Shown here: positions 38,822-51,900 of the stretch, piece by piece
Numbering within the stretch: position 1 is the stretch's first letter
Layout of the letters: each line of letters opens with the position of its first letter
Assembly (NCBI GenBank): GCA_030248295.1
Contig: JASANH010000138.1
Location: 682,001 to 746,000, forward strand
Reading direction: 5' to 3'
From: Mesodorylaimus sp. YZB2_4
Lineage: Eukaryota > Nematoda > Enoplea > Dorylaimida > Dorylaimidae
DNA length: 64,000 bases
Translations under genes and position numbers: made by a program
The notes under the pieces: generated by a model
What the model saw: only the letters and a program-made list of their open reading frames with translations
Told to the model about the DNA's origin: nothing
The model's database searches: none

Positions 38822-40810
38822 ATGGATACTAACGAATTCGGAATTCCCGATTTGGGCATCGAGCAAGTTCTTCTTGAAAATCTCAATGGCCGTGCAGTTA
38901 GCCAGAATACGACGAGCGTTGAAAATGGTCGCGGGCACGTTCAGGTTTTGTGCAACACATGTCATCATGGTGGAGAATGTCAAGAGGCGGCGACTTGGCG
39001 ACATCGATGCCTCGAGATGGACAATCCGTCTATTAGCAGCGATGTGCAGGTACCACCTTTGGTTTGTTTGACATTTCTTAATTCTTACAATAATCTCATC
39101 GTAGTGCAAAACTCCTTCAGGTACTCTAAAGTAGCTTTTTCAATTTTTGGTACCTTTGGATAGGATAGGAGGAGGGTGACCATTGAATATGCTGCTCTAT
39201 CCGGTGCATGATCTCAAAAAGAAAGCGAATGGGTAATGCTTAACCCGCCAAAGTGGGAGAAACAAGAAATAGAATGAAAAACGTGAGCCCAAAGCAGGAA
39301 TCGAACCCGCACCACCAGGATTGCTGGTCCAATGTATACTGGACGTAGTGTACATGATATAGAAAGCATAGACTATCAGACTGTCGTTAGGGGGCAGTTT
39401 TTACGTTATAAACCTCTTTATAACAGCCTGTGGTAAAGTTTTGGCTGAACTTCACTGCTTTAGCGACCATTACCCTAAGGGGCGAGAGTTCAAATCTCGC
39501 TCAGGACCCTAGTTTTTTATGTATACTGTATTTACTGCCCATCCTAAGCCGCTTTTCGTCCAACCTTGGCATCGGTTTTCACAGTGTGTGGTGTCTTAGT
39601 CGCGAAACCAATCGCATTCGGCCACATTGCCCATTCATACTTTGGATTAGTAATATGTATGGGATGAATAGTTGCTCTCTGCTGCTTACACGTGCAAGTT
39701 CTTTCTTTCCTTGAAGCTACGACCATCAAAAGCTGGAGAAAAAGTCCAAACAGGGGCACTCTGTCTTCTACCCTCATTATAGCATTAGCTGCCGCATCTT
39801 GGCCTACAGAGTGTGTGTCCCCTTATATTTCAGAAACTACAGCACTTGCAATCGCAAGTAGACTTTGCTGAGCAGCAATGCATGGAACATGGCAAGCAGC
39901 TGTTGGACGCGATAGATATGGTCGAATCAGTCAGGCAAGAATCAAGCAACAGCAAGGATAAATTGGTGGCCGAGACGCGAGAACGAATCAAGCATCAGTG
40001 CGCGGCGGAAGTAAGCTTATTTGACCATCTATGTAGTTCTAATTACAACATGCGTACCGAGTTCGTGTTTCAGAGCAGTATTGTGGCTAGCAATCAGATC
40101 CAAAAGATCGGCGAACTTCAAAAACTAGAAGTCGAAAATCTTAGTCGACTAAAGTCTTATCTAAAAACTAAGAAAGCTGAGGAGAAAACTTATGCGAATA
40201 AATGGAAAGAGAAGGCGGACAATTTTAAGCGGAAATGCCAGTTGGCGCTGAAAGAACTCAGGCGACTGAAGAATGAGGAAGCAAGATTACACAAATTGGA
40301 GCAAAGTCGGGGTGCGTATGAGAACGGGCTACTCCATTTTTATTAGCGGTAGTGTGGAAGGTATACTTGGCACAGGTGTAAACCAGGCCTGAGTTAGATT
40401 TGGCACAGAGAGCACAGTAAAGTTCTCTTCACCCTTGCCATGCCTGACAGTTGGCAGTGAGGATGGTAAACGAGGAGGGGGTCTCACACAGGGCACGGGG
40501 TGGGTATGGCTTCCCAGGGCTATCCAGACATCCTCATCAAGTAGCAGCTAGCAGATGCTCTTTCAGGGCATGCATGGACTCTAGTCGGTTGCAAGATAGG
40601 ATACACTAACAACAACAACCAAAAGTGACCAATCTTCTACTGTACTTTGTTAGGAGTGCATTCGCTTTCAAGTAACTGTAAATTATTGTTCAAGGTCGTG
40701 GTCGATGTGTTCAACGACGTGTGACCGGACGTCGTGCCAAGACTACTCACGCTGTTTGTAGCGATTCCGGCTCGGATGGTGATACAGAGCCGTCTCAGAA
40801 GAGTTTTTGA
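38822..40810 (+). CDS. Unrecognised coiled-coil protein
   Basis: I do not recognise this protein. Four exons: 38822-39049, 39834-40010, 40074-40311 and 40695-40810; 759 nt, 252 residues. All exons are joined by GT-AG introns in consistent phase, and the coding sequence ends with a Ser/Asp-rich tail (SDSGSDGDTEPSQKSF). Residues 1-76 are polar with a small Cys/His cluster (CNTCHHGGEC). From about residue 77 to 215 a long amphipathic helix rich in Lys, Glu, Gln and Leu is predicted (KLQHLQSQVDFAEQQC, IQKIGELQKLEVENLSRLKS, ALKELRRLKNEEARLHKLEQ), that is, a coiled coil. A basic segment (GRGRCVQRRVTGRRAKTT) precedes the tail. It could be a cytoskeletal or centrosomal component, but that is a guess. 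A splice acceptor ends 18 nt before the ATG. Confidence 0.75.
39288..39345 (-). repeat. tRNA-like fragment (B-box) in the coiled-coil gene's intron 1
   Basis: On the minus strand GCGGGTTCGATTCCTGC forms a T-arm with the GTTCGATTC B-box, preceded by an anticodon-arm-like GGACCAGCAATCCTGG. No pairing 5' acceptor stem or good A-box was found, so this is a tRNA pseudogene or SINE head rather than a working tRNA. Confidence 0.35.
39434..39512 (+). repeat. tRNA-like fragment (A-box-like plus B-box) in the same intron
   Basis: TTGGCTGAACTTC resembles an A-box and GCGAGAGTTCAAATCTCGC contains a B-box (GTTCAAATC) in a paired T-arm; TTTTTT follows at 39513-39518. The acceptor arms (5' GGTAAAG, 3' CAGGACC) do not pair. 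It looks like a tRNA-derived SINE head or pseudogene. Confidence 0.35.
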
Positions 40811-42323
40811 TCAAGTCAGCAGTTCATCTTTAATGATCGAATGGGAAGGATGAATTGTTGTCAACGAGCTGTGGGTGATGTACTTTGAAACGAAGATGTT
40901 ATTCAGCTTTTCTTTTATCGCGTAATACTGAGTTGCGAAACGTAAGGTTTGTTTTTCGATGAACAAATTATTTTACCTATCGTGTAAGATGTAGTTTTAG
41001 TCGGCGTAGGAGAATGAAATGCGTTGATTATTGAAGACCGTGCGTGATCTTTGACACATGCGTGGGCTTTGCTGGTTCTGTTCGGAGAATGTGTGCACTG
41101 GGAATCTGGATCGTGCGAAGTTTGAAAAGTCGAGAGGTGTTTGAATGGTCAAGGGGAGTGCTGGTAATTGGTGTCCTCGGAGCCTGAGCAATGGATCTTA
41201 TCCCATAAAAGGAAACGAGTGGTCTGGTCGTAAAATGGTAAGAGGCAATGAGGAGGTTAATTGCGGGGAGCAAGGGGCCTCGGGCCTGATGGCTTACTGG
41301 CCGATGCGGGCCAGTGGGCGAAGGGGACGAGTAGTAAATGACGTAATAGACGGGGCCTTGGTCGGAGTGCTCGTTGAGTTTGCTAAGGTCGGCGTGCCCT
41401 TTGTACTTGACCGCTGACTATTTTTTCGCTGTTCGGGCCAGGTCGTCTATTTGGAGCGGCCTGGCTTTATTGGTTTGTTGATGACGACAAGTTGAGAAAA
41501 GAAAGATGTTGAGTGAAAACAGTGAGGCGCTGTATGGAATGAGTTTAGTCAGGTTTTGTGAGTGGCCTTGAGTTGGGGCTCTGATTGGAGTCCCTTCTGC
41601 AGCAGGTCGTTGGGCAGTGGGGGAGGGCGACGAAATACATATTGGTAGTTGAAAAATGTGCCAGTACGGTGTTTGCTCTAGTGCCTACATTTTCCGGGAC
41701 TGTGCACTGGTAGAGTTTGTATTGGCGGAGTGTAGTCGGTTTTGAAAGTCAGGCGACAGTGGACGGGGGTTAGTATTACTTTGAACAATCCTATATTCGG
41801 TTGAGTGGCGTGGATGGCTCGGAGTCCGATGTCCTTTAGTCTGTGTTTTATGCTTTAGTTTCGACGATTCGAACAAGTTTTCGCACAAGATGAAGACGAA
41901 GAGGACTGTTTTGTTGGGCCTCGAGTCAATCGTGCATTGTGCCTGATGCCTATTTCGTCTCGCTCTTTTCATTATAACCAGTCCAGCTACGCGTGGCGCG
42001 GGTTCAGGCCGGGCGGAGTCGTCTTAGGTTTGCACTCGACTCGCTCAATTTCAATTATTCTCTGAGATTATGTTGGTGCAGCGTGAACAGGCTGATCGCA
42101 ATTCTTGATTGCTGCAGGAAATTTCGAGTGAACGAAAAGGAAGAACATTCTTGGTCTTGGCAGTCAGGCAATTGTATCGTTTTGGAGCTGGTACCTGACT
42201 GGAAAAAGAACATTTCGTGTGGTGGTTAGTTTTTGAAATTTGATTGACCGTTTGTGTCGTTTCGACATGAACTCGATTTTGCACGCCTAGATTTCACACT
42301 GTCCGTATTCGTCCGCTGGAAAC
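40811..42323 (+). other. Spacer between the coiled-coil gene and the astacin gene
   Basis: 1.5 kb of GT-rich sequence on the + strand. Open frames on the minus strand (about 40997-41273 and 41685-41972) are compositional. A CACGCCTAG acceptor ends at 42290, before the astacin ATG at 42324. I recognise no gene, RNA or repeat. Confidence 0.4.
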
Positions 42324-45300
42324 ATGGTGTTACGGTGGCAGCTGATTGTGTTGGCCGTTGGCATTTTTCGCTTGGATTGCACGACGTATGGATTCGCTGT
42401 TCGTGGACGGGTAATCACACTTTCCATGCATTATGTAATTTATGTCGAAAAGTGCTAAGAGGTGGCCATGAGAGTGTGGTCGGGGGCCTGCCATGACCTA
42501 GGCGTCTTGTTGCAGGACTCACAATCAGCACCGCGAGCGGGTTTGCTTCATCACGACATATCATCGGAGACGGACATGAGTGACTCGAATCTCAGGAGAA
42601 ACATCAGTGAACTTGGGACCGTGAATGAAAATGACGACGATAACTTGCCTGCACTCAACTTTGACCTGTACAGTAAAGCCAGAACTTTTGGTCAGTCATC
42701 GGATGAACGACAAAAAGTGGAAGAAACTTTGCAACGACTCGAGCTACTTATGAAATCCAAGATCCGTCCTCAAGTTTCTCAGGTAAGCGCAGGCAGGGAA
42801 TGTGTAGGATTGCGACAAAAGTTGGAAGTTGGCCCCCAATGTTTGCTGAGTGGGATGGCGTATTGAATTGTCCCGTGATCAAACGTCGACTTTTATTAGG
42901 TTTACATAATGCTAGGCTACTTATGAAACTTTCGTATGGCTGCTTTTGAATGGACGATTTTAAGTGGGAGATTGGGCGTGAGAGAGGCTCGTCTTTCTAT
43001 TGTAAGGATTTTCTTTAGAATTGAGACCGGTTGTTGTCGTAATACCGGATTCATGCATGGCCCTTTGACTCTATTGTACACGACACGAGGATGGCCCACC
43101 TCCGGCACAAGTTTAGGCTTTGAGGCATAGTATTGTTGAAAAAGGGGCGATGCAGGGGTTAAGTAGAGCCCAAAGAAGGGAAGACTGAAAAAAGTTCTCG
43201 GGCGACATGCTCTGGTGCAATCATGCGACGTAATCGTGTACATGGAGAACACGGATAACGAGCGCCGTGCACATTTTTTCTTACACTGAACAAGTTAACG
43301 AGCGAACGACGAGGAAAAATTCTAGCAAGGACCATAGTTCCGAGTTTGGCTAAATAGTGCGTATCACTGTCATCATGTTGGACACGGGTGGCCCCAGTGG
43401 ACGGCCACAGGCGTAACGAGATTCCCGCAGAGAGCATCCAAGGAGAACACTCCATTCCCACCACCAGTTCCCATCCATCACTCCATTGGAGTGGCTGCTT
43501 GCACTCGACGAGGATTCCAGCCACGATCACCATCTTCCCGCATCCTAGCATTGTTTTCAAAATAAGAATAACAGGTTGTACAAAAAAACTGAATCGGCAT
43601 TTTAAATAAGTGAAAACGGACAATGATAGAGAGTGTTTTGGGGCGTGGCTTTATTGTTTTATCGCATTTCTGTCCGCGTGAGTGCCACCAAAAAAGGAAA
43701 TCAGACGAGTGATCTAGGGACTCTTAGATTAGATGCTTGTTCAAATCGACCTGATTTTCGCTTCGGGTGCCGACCATAAGTGCTCGAGACTCGGTTTTTG
43801 AGTGCCAAGGAGTGTCTTTTTGTGCACTTGTCAAATCAGTGAGTGACATTTCGTTGATTCGAGTAAGTTGTCTCTTGGCGATGGGGTTTTCAAGACGAGA
43901 TAAGAATAAGTTGCCATATTGGAGAGATGCATGTGATGTCAGCCAGGGGTCTGCTGCAGTGGCCTGTAACACATTGCACGAGGCAATCCTGAAAACGTGC
44001 TCGAATGTGCGAAATGAATGACCATGCAAACGGTTCAATTGGCTGATTTCAGAATTTTTCTTGCTCTGGGATTTTTGTTGTGTTGACTGAATTTGGTTGA
44101 TGAAACGAGGCCATCGTAGGAACATTGATCATGTGTCAGTGGGTAAGGTGAACATTGGCGGAACGGGTGCCGCTTGGTGCGGGTGACCTAGTTTGAAGTT
44201 GGCACTACTTTGGGGGAATAGGAGATAATGTGGGTGTTGGCCACGGGTGTGCCGGAAAGTCAACAAGACCCTTGGCTTGGAAAGTGTCAAGCTGTAAATA
44301 CGGGTCTGGTCTGGTGCACTTTTGTTGTCGAGCAGTCGAGTATGGGTTGAGATTAATGTGCGTGCAGTGATGGTCGATGGGGAAGGGCACAAGTGGGTGT
44401 TGTACAACAGGATGAGATTGGTTCAGGGTGCAGGGTCTGCATGATTATGCAAAGACATATCCATGTCGAGTATCAGTGCACATATTCTTGACTAACCTAT
44501 TTTTGGTTTCAGAATGGCCAGAATACTAGTCCGAACACAGTTGCATCGTCGGCGCAGCAAGATGGTAAAGGCGGTCAACGGGGCGACCTTTGGCGGCCAT
44601 CAGGCGAGATTCGATGGAGGCAGCGGCAACGGGACTTCACTGGTGGACGACCCAAGTCGTTGGACTTTTATCGTTCTCAGGTGGAGAAAAAGTCGGCGGG
44701 CCATTTTAGAGACAGCGATAATCCAACAATGCCCCACAGCCCTGAAGAATTCGGACGCCACTTTGAAGGTGAGTGCGAATACTGTCAATCATGCGTCAAA
44801 AATGTTTAGTTTTTTCGAAGAGTGAAAGGGCGTGAGACGGCGTAAACGGGAATTTAGGTTCAAAGACGTGACTGGGGGAGAGTTGCATGTGCCCACATCG
44901 GCTTAGCATTGGGTCCTGCACGTGTGTCTAAGTCGTACCCTACTCGATTTTTCTGACAGATGCGCCCATGCCTGGTGTATGTGGGTGCCCAAGCAGGCAA
45001 ACATCCAAAAGTCAGAGCGCCCTCGTGGGTGAAGACCGAACTTGTTTCAGGAGACATCGTGCTCAGTTTGGAACAAGCGCAAGAAATGTACGAGATGGTT
45101 CTTCACAATGGTGACAGGCGGCATAAACGCAAATTCATTGCAAGCGCAAATCGGAGATGGGATCCGAATCGTGTGATCGAGTATAGTTTCGATGGCTCGC
45201 ACAGTAAGTGGCCTGTCATTATAGCGCAGTTGGACCGAGTGTCTTTTGTTTTTTCTAGCCGTCAAAGAACAGAAAATTATCGAGCTGGCATTGGAACATT

Positions 45301-48242
45301 GGCAAAATGTGACCTGCTTGAACTTCCGTCGTCGTAATGACCCTCCGAGAGGGAGTCGAATCGTGTTCACGGACGTGGATGGGTGCGCATCGAATGTGGG
45401 CAGGAATCCTGTCGGGGAGCCACAGTTCGTCTCCTTATCGACCGAATGTTTGAGGGTGAGTCGGGGCGAAGGATGGAATTGGGGATTGATGTATTGCCTA
45501 TTTCAGCTGGGTGTTATTGCCCACGAGGTAGCGCACGCTCTTGGCTTTTGGCACGAGCAATCACGACCTGATCGAGATAACTTCGTGGACGTGGTGTGGA
45601 GGAATATCGATCAGGGCTCGTTGGGACAGTTCCTCAAGGAGCAACCGGACGATGTGGACAATGAGGGCATCTCATACGATTATGGCAGCGTGATGCATTA
45701 TCGATCGAGTAAGTGCATACTGCCCAGTGTTGTAAGTGTGGGGTAACCACTCCGCATGGCAGTGGCGTAATTTAGGTGACTTACTCATGCGGAAATGACG
45801 GCCGGAGTTTCACGGCGGCGATCATTATTTTGAATGACTATGGTCTGGTCGTTCATGCGAGTGTCATAAAAAGTGTTCACCCGTGTGGATTTCTGTTTCA
45901 GAAGCGTTCGCTAAAACGGACAGTCTGTTCACGATAATGACGAATGTGCGCGATTATCAACGTACGATCGGTCAACGGGATCAATTGTCGTTCAATGACA
46001 TTCGTTTAATGAACAAGGTCTACTGTTCTCGTAAGTGCTATCCGATTGGTGTATTGTGGGCGGTCATGTATGTTTGTCTTCTCGGTCAACAGAGAAGTGT
46101 CCGAGTCAACTGAATTGTCAACGTGGTGGTTACACGGATCCGCGTCGTTGCGACAGATGTCGATGCCCTGATGGATTCACGGGAAGGTATTGCGAGAAGG
46201 TGATGAATGGTTACGGTACGTAATGCATTCGTTAGCACGACCGTTGCCTCTAGAATAGGGCGTAACATGTGCTTCAGGTAGCGAGTGCGGCGGCTTGGTG
46301 ACTGTGGACAGCGAATGGTATTACTTCAATTCTCCCAATTATCCCAAGCAGTTTGAGGAAGGCCAAGAATGCAGTTGGTTGTTGAGGGTTGGTTGCTCAG
46401 TGTGTGGTCTCGGATGAGAGTGAACAAAGGAGTCATTGCAGGCACCACCCGGTCAACATGTCGAGATGGAATTCATAGGCCAGTTCGATCTGTATTGCAA
46501 GATCGAACATTCATTGTGCATGGATTACGTGGAAGTTAGGAACACGACTGATTTTGCCAACACTGGAATGAGGTAAGCATCATTTGGACCTTGGAGAGGA
46601 CTTAGAACAGGCCTGTCTCTGTTTAGGTATTGCTGCTATAGCGTTCCGCAAGGCAATATCTTCTCGGCTACGGAAGATATGTTGGTTCTATTTCGATCGT
46701 TTTATCGTTCGGGTGTCGGATTTCGTGGCAGAGCGAGAGCGAGTAAGTGGAACTTTGCATAAACTGGTTTGACTGAGAACTAAAAGTAAACAGACGCGCA
46801 TATTTCATGATTTCTTGTTGTCAAAAGAGCAACTTTCGGCAAGAGCCTCAGAGAAAAAACTGCCCGCTAGATTTGAAATAAGGGTCGAGTGAAAATTTTT
46901 AATTTCTGAAGGCAGGCTCTCGCGTCAATGAACCAAGTTTTTCGGTACCGTACCTTCGAAAGGCAAGGCGAGTATGGCAATCAGGGCGTCGTATGGAATT
47001 GTGATCTGATGGATTGTGTAGTGTGAAGCGTGCATACCGTAGATACTCATTCGTCCCCCCCCCCCCCGGGTGGCGTGGGGCGCCTACTTACTGCTGCAGT
47101 ATATGCTATGACCCATCCATGTTCATGAAATGGGGGTTTGATGAAGAAGCCGGGAAGTTGTGCTCAGCAGGTGAACTGTGGGACGCAAGGGACCTTAAAA
47201 TTATCGTTTGCTTGGTTGAACTTGCACACTAAAACTGGCAGAAAATTTTTGTTTCCTCATCTCGGACATACTTGCAATTACTTCTTGGACATTTGAGTAT
47301 TTCATGGCACTCTTTAGTGTGCAAGGTGGGCCACCCGGGGCACACGTGCATGGACGGGTGCACATCTCCTAGCGAGCTCCCATGGGTTCTATGATCTATC
47401 TGTCATTTCCTGGCAATGCCGAGCACACATCTGCTTGCACTTTTTAGCTTATGTAACTGGTCGGTTTGCCAGGTCACTCAATGAAGGTAAACCAGAGTTC
47501 AGTTGTGGACGAGTTCAAATGGAGTCCTCGTTGTAGAATAGTGCTTGTCTGTGTGGTTCATGTCCGCTTTGGCATTCACTTTTTAGATGGCTTGTGCAAT
47601 ATTAATTCCCCTAGAGGACTGTGCGAGTAGTGTTGCGTGTGTAGACTACTGTAGAGAGGGAGTTTAGTCGCTGCTAAATACGTCTCGTGCATTGACAGCT
47701 TATTTGGGATAGTGCCTGTGCGAGGGTCTACTGCCTTGGGCCAGATGGCCTTGGTGGTTCTTGCACAGTGTAACCAATCTAACAATCGGCTGCGCTGTCT
47801 GTCTTGCGTAATGGGTCTCGTTTTAGTCGCCCCCGCCAATGAATGGGAAAGTTGGACGGAGTGGAGTCAGTGCTCGGCATCGTGTGGTGGGTGTGGGACG
47901 AGGACGAGGAGAAGAGCGTGTGCTGCGAATAACGTTTGCAAGTAAGACTATGGTATGCTAATGGTGTGTTTGGGATTACGGGCCTTGGTTTCAGTGGGGT
48001 ATCGACCGAAGTGGATTCGTGCAACTTGGAACCGTGCGATACGTGTGCCGAGCAGAGACTGGTGTCAACATCGTGCGGTCTGTGGGGTCTGTTTCGGTGC
48101 GAAAAGTAAGACTATGGTTGAAAATAGGTAATATCTGAAATACAGCACTTTATGTTGCAGGGTACAAACCGTCTTTGTTCCTTGTCCGAATAGATGTTGT
48201 CCAAATTTTGAGTTCAATGGACGTTATTGCGAGAGGATATGA
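42324..48242 (+). CDS. Secreted astacin metalloprotease with EGF, CUB and TSP1 domains (NAS-36/NAS-37 type)
   Basis: Zinc endopeptidase; nematode members of this architecture digest cuticle at moulting or hatching. Fourteen exons: 42324-42410, 42516-42782, 44513-44768, 44997-45203, 45259-45455, 45507-45708, 45902-46030, 46093-46215, 46278-46387, 46442-46572, 46627-46742, 47827-47941, 47995-48105 and 48161-48242; 2133 nt, 710 residues. Signal peptide MVLRWQLIVLAVGIFRLDC; a long acidic prodomain; furin-like RRHKR at 244-248. The catalytic domain has HEVAHALGFWHE (zinc His344, His348, His354; Glu345) and the Met-turn SVMHYRS (399-405, Tyr403). Then come an EGF-like domain (CPSQLNCQRGG...CRCPDGFTGRYC), CUB (about 490-608) and TSP1 (ESWTEWSQCSASCGGCGTRTRRRAC), with a Cys-rich end. 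The exon 4 acceptor (44997) was chosen to keep frame and is less sure. Introns 42783-44512 and 46743-47826 (with a 13-C run at 47055-47067) hold no other gene. Confidence 0.9.
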
Positions 48243-48916
48243 GGGTCCGTGTTGGACCCGTACTGTGATACAGTGGCACTGACCTCTGCGGTTGGGTGCG
48301 TCTGATATTCTTATCTGTAAAGTTTTTTTACAGCTTTATGATTCTGCGTTTTTCCAAGACTTCTATGATTTGTCGAGTTCTCTTTTGAGGAACTATGCAA
48401 GTAGTGTTTTAGATTCTTTTCGTGCATGGGTTGAAGAAAGCATAAAAATGTCTCATATTATGATTGCTTCTGTTCGTCGTGCGAATTGTATGAAGTGTCA
48501 AATGGATACAATAAAGCCTATGAGTCGTACAATCACCCAAAAAGTTGTGTGGTTGTCGTTGATCTAAACGATTTTGAAATTCCCGCATTTTTCGAACACG
48601 TATGGCAAGCCACAAGAGTCGGCTGCTGCAGAGCGGGAAATATGCTTTCAGAAATAAAATAAGTGATTTTTGTCGGCGACTTTTCCTGTTTTGGTCAAGT
48701 TGGAAGCAAAGTATTCGTTTGTCGCATTTACGGAAAGTGTTGAATAGGTAAGCGCTAGCACATTTGGGGTAGCAAGCGTTAAAGTTTAAGTTTAGGCTAG
48801 CCTACAGTACTTAAACTTTGTTATTTTTAACGGCAATGTTATTTTCGATGTTGTTTGAATTTTTTAAGGTCCTTTTTTGATAGACTGGGTGTCTGACGCT
48901 CGAAACAGAAAATATC
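48243..48916 (+). other. Astacin 3' region and MRPL13 promoter
   Basis: An AATAAA at 48653-48658, 411 bp after the astacin stop, is the likely polyadenylation signal. An open frame at 48292-48567 has no recognisable content. The MRPL13 ATG follows at 48917. Confidence 0.45.
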
Positions 48917-51900
48917 ATGGCATCGAGAATGTCCAGTTTCAATCGAGTTCAGGTAAAATGTGTGCTTAAGATTTCGTATTCAGCTGGCCTAGTAGTCAAA
49001 TTTCTTAGCTTTTGTGACTTATGGATTGCGCATAGTGGACACACTTCAGTGGATGCTGGTGTAATTTCTGTGTCTGCTCCAGCAATAGCGTCTTTCAAAT
49101 CCCTATGTTGGATGCGGGAAAATCTTCTAAATAGGAAGGGATTAAAATTTTTCTAGGTACAAACTAAATTTTCTATCCCTTCAAGTGCATAAATGCCTTT
49201 TCTGTTCGCTGATTCAAAGTCCCACAGGTGAGAGAGAGAAAAATATATCATCATAAAATAGTCAGTTTTGCGATGATCCAATAATTTTTAGTTATCCTTA
49301 CTGAATTCACTGCTTCCTGAAAAGGCGCAGGAGTTAAGTGCAGCTGAGTTAAATTTTTACGTTGTTAACGGTACTGCCAAGCGTTAGAGCAAAATTTATA
49401 AATAACTGGGATGCGGAAAGTTGTATTTATATCCATGATTTTTATTTATCCCTTCTCGGATGCGAGGTTCAAACGTGGTGACCGGATGTCATCGTTCACA
49501 TGAATCACAGGCAATAGTTCGCCGTACACAGCAAGGCAATTTATGCAAGACTAAGATTGAAAATAAAAAATTCGAATGCCTACCAGAAAAAAAACAGCTC
49601 GTTTCTGCTAAAAACATGGATCGCGCCAACCACGAAAACACATTGATGGAAAAGACTACCCGGTATTTGATGTGAACTAAGTAGATCTCGTAAAGGGTCA
49701 GTAAGAGATCGATTTCCAGCATCCGAAACTGGGTGTGGAGGCCCCGTGACCCCCCTCCTCTAGGCTAGACAAATTGTCTATTTTGTAATGTTAAAATTTT
49801 GAAAAACGGGTCTGACCCCCCTCTAGAATAGCCAAAAATTAGTGACCCCTATGGGAAGGCCAAGGAAATCCTGACCCCCCTCCCCCCTTCCTATCCTCGA
49901 TGAGCCAAAAGTTGGTGAGCCCCACCGCAATCCTGACCCAGCCGCGACTTTTTGCGCGGCTGGGTCTGGACAAGTATACAGGGCGTAAAAGTCTGGACAA
50001 GTATATACAGAGTGTACAAGTATACAGGTTCAAGCTATTAAGTACAAGTCACATTCTCGAAGTAAAGAAGAATCAGCGAACAGAGGCTGCTCTGTAACTT
50101 TAGGAGTCAGCTCCCTAATAGTCAAATATTTTTAAATTTGCCGCGCCCACTGATGCTCAGGTGCAAGAACCTTATGACAGTCGGGAGGTAAACTTGGCTA
50201 GCGCAGCGAGAGGTTTGCGCCAAACGCCTCTCATTGAGTTTCGCTTGCGCAGAATGACCGATACTCAAGGAGCTGTAACAACATGATCACAGAGGACTAA
50301 CCTCGAGTGCCAGCCGGACTGCCAGACTAAACTTGTGCCCCTGCTAGAAAACGGGGACGCTACTACCAACGTGAGACCTTCACTGTCGAATGAAAATTGC
50401 TGCCCCAAAACTGTGTGCAAGCAATGGAATGCAGTACGATCACTGGGCTCAGGCTGAGCAGGGTTGGTTCCGGTTTTAAAAACCTTGAAAACAGTGTGAA
50501 AACTGTGCGAAAAACCTGCCAAAATCAGGGAAAATGAGACTCTTTGAGCCAAACTCGGCGAAAACTAAAAAATTGCATTCCAGGTTTCAACTCGTGAAAA
50601 TTCAGAGAATAATTTTGATTTTTGTCTAGAAAACATGGAAAAATCAGCGAAAATAAGAATCTTCCAGCCGAAATCAGGGAAAACTTGAAGGTTGCATTTT
50701 GCGGTTTCAAACTGGGAAATTGAGAAAAATTTCAATTTTTGCCTGGGGTTTGGAAAGTTATCTTACGCGCCGTGTGTAAACCGTATTAATGTGACGAGTT
50801 TATAACGCACATTGGTAAAAAAAAATTTGTTTTTTGCTTCCTGGACTGGACCCCCTCTGGCCGAGGGCTAGGTTTTGGATGCTGGATTTCTCTATTCTCC
50901 CCAACGGATCTGACGTTGTCACGATATTTTATCTCGGAAGCTTCAATTCCACTCTAAACTTCTAGGTTCAAGGCAGTCCATCCAGCACGAAGTTGTAACA
51001 GCTTCAGAGCCTTGATGTGCCAATAAAAAAGGGCATCGTACCTATGACGGGTGTAAAGTTGCTCAAAAAAGGTGACTATCGCTAGGAAATGCCAATAATT
51101 TGACTGTGCTAGAGCTGCAGATTTTGACGCTTGCCAACCATGAAGGTGCGTGCGATCTCTGATTTCCAATTTCGTGCGTGATCCCGAAAAGGCAGTAAAA
51201 CAATGCCCTCGGGAGCAATTGCCGTGGCGAAAAATTTGGGCGCGAACAACTGGTGTTCACATAATCTCAACATATCCGACGTGCCCACGATAGGCAGCTT
51301 ACAGTAGACGTGCTGACCCTTCCCTGGTCAAACTGTTAGTAACATCAAGTAGCTACTGCACGCTACCTGTGCTAGAAGATAGTTCTCGCGGTTCTACAAA
51401 ACTACAGTACTTTACGTTACAAACGAGGTCTATATAGTTCTGGGAAGGTTTTTTCGGCGCCATTCGGGCACCGTTTGACGGATTTTGATGAAATTTGACC
51501 CAAGCATGCGGGACATGGCACCCGAGAACCCTACGATGGGATTTCGCGAAATTATGATCGGTTCGGGAGATGTCGATGAAAAACGATTTCTGAAGTGTGG
51601 ACCCCGTATTGTAGAATATGACCCCACAAATTTGACCAGGGAAGGGTTAAGGTCACTGTGATGGGCCTGGGGGGAGCTTCCATCAGTTCACTGTTCTTCC
51701 CCAGCAGTTGACAGTATCTTCATAAAACGGACATCCTCCGACCGTCATTTGTGCTTATCTCGTTTCAGCACTGGCTGACATTCACTCGTCAATGGCATAT
51801 TTTGAATGCAAAGTGGCAAGATCCGCATTTGCTGGGAGAGAAGATTGCTCGATATGTTTCTGGTGCTCATAAGCCCTTTTATCATCCCGAAAGTACGTTT

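Noticed and set aside
43159-43623. 154-codon minus-strand open frame in astacin intron 2
   Set aside because: No domain or splice structure recognised; probably chance in a GC-balanced intron.
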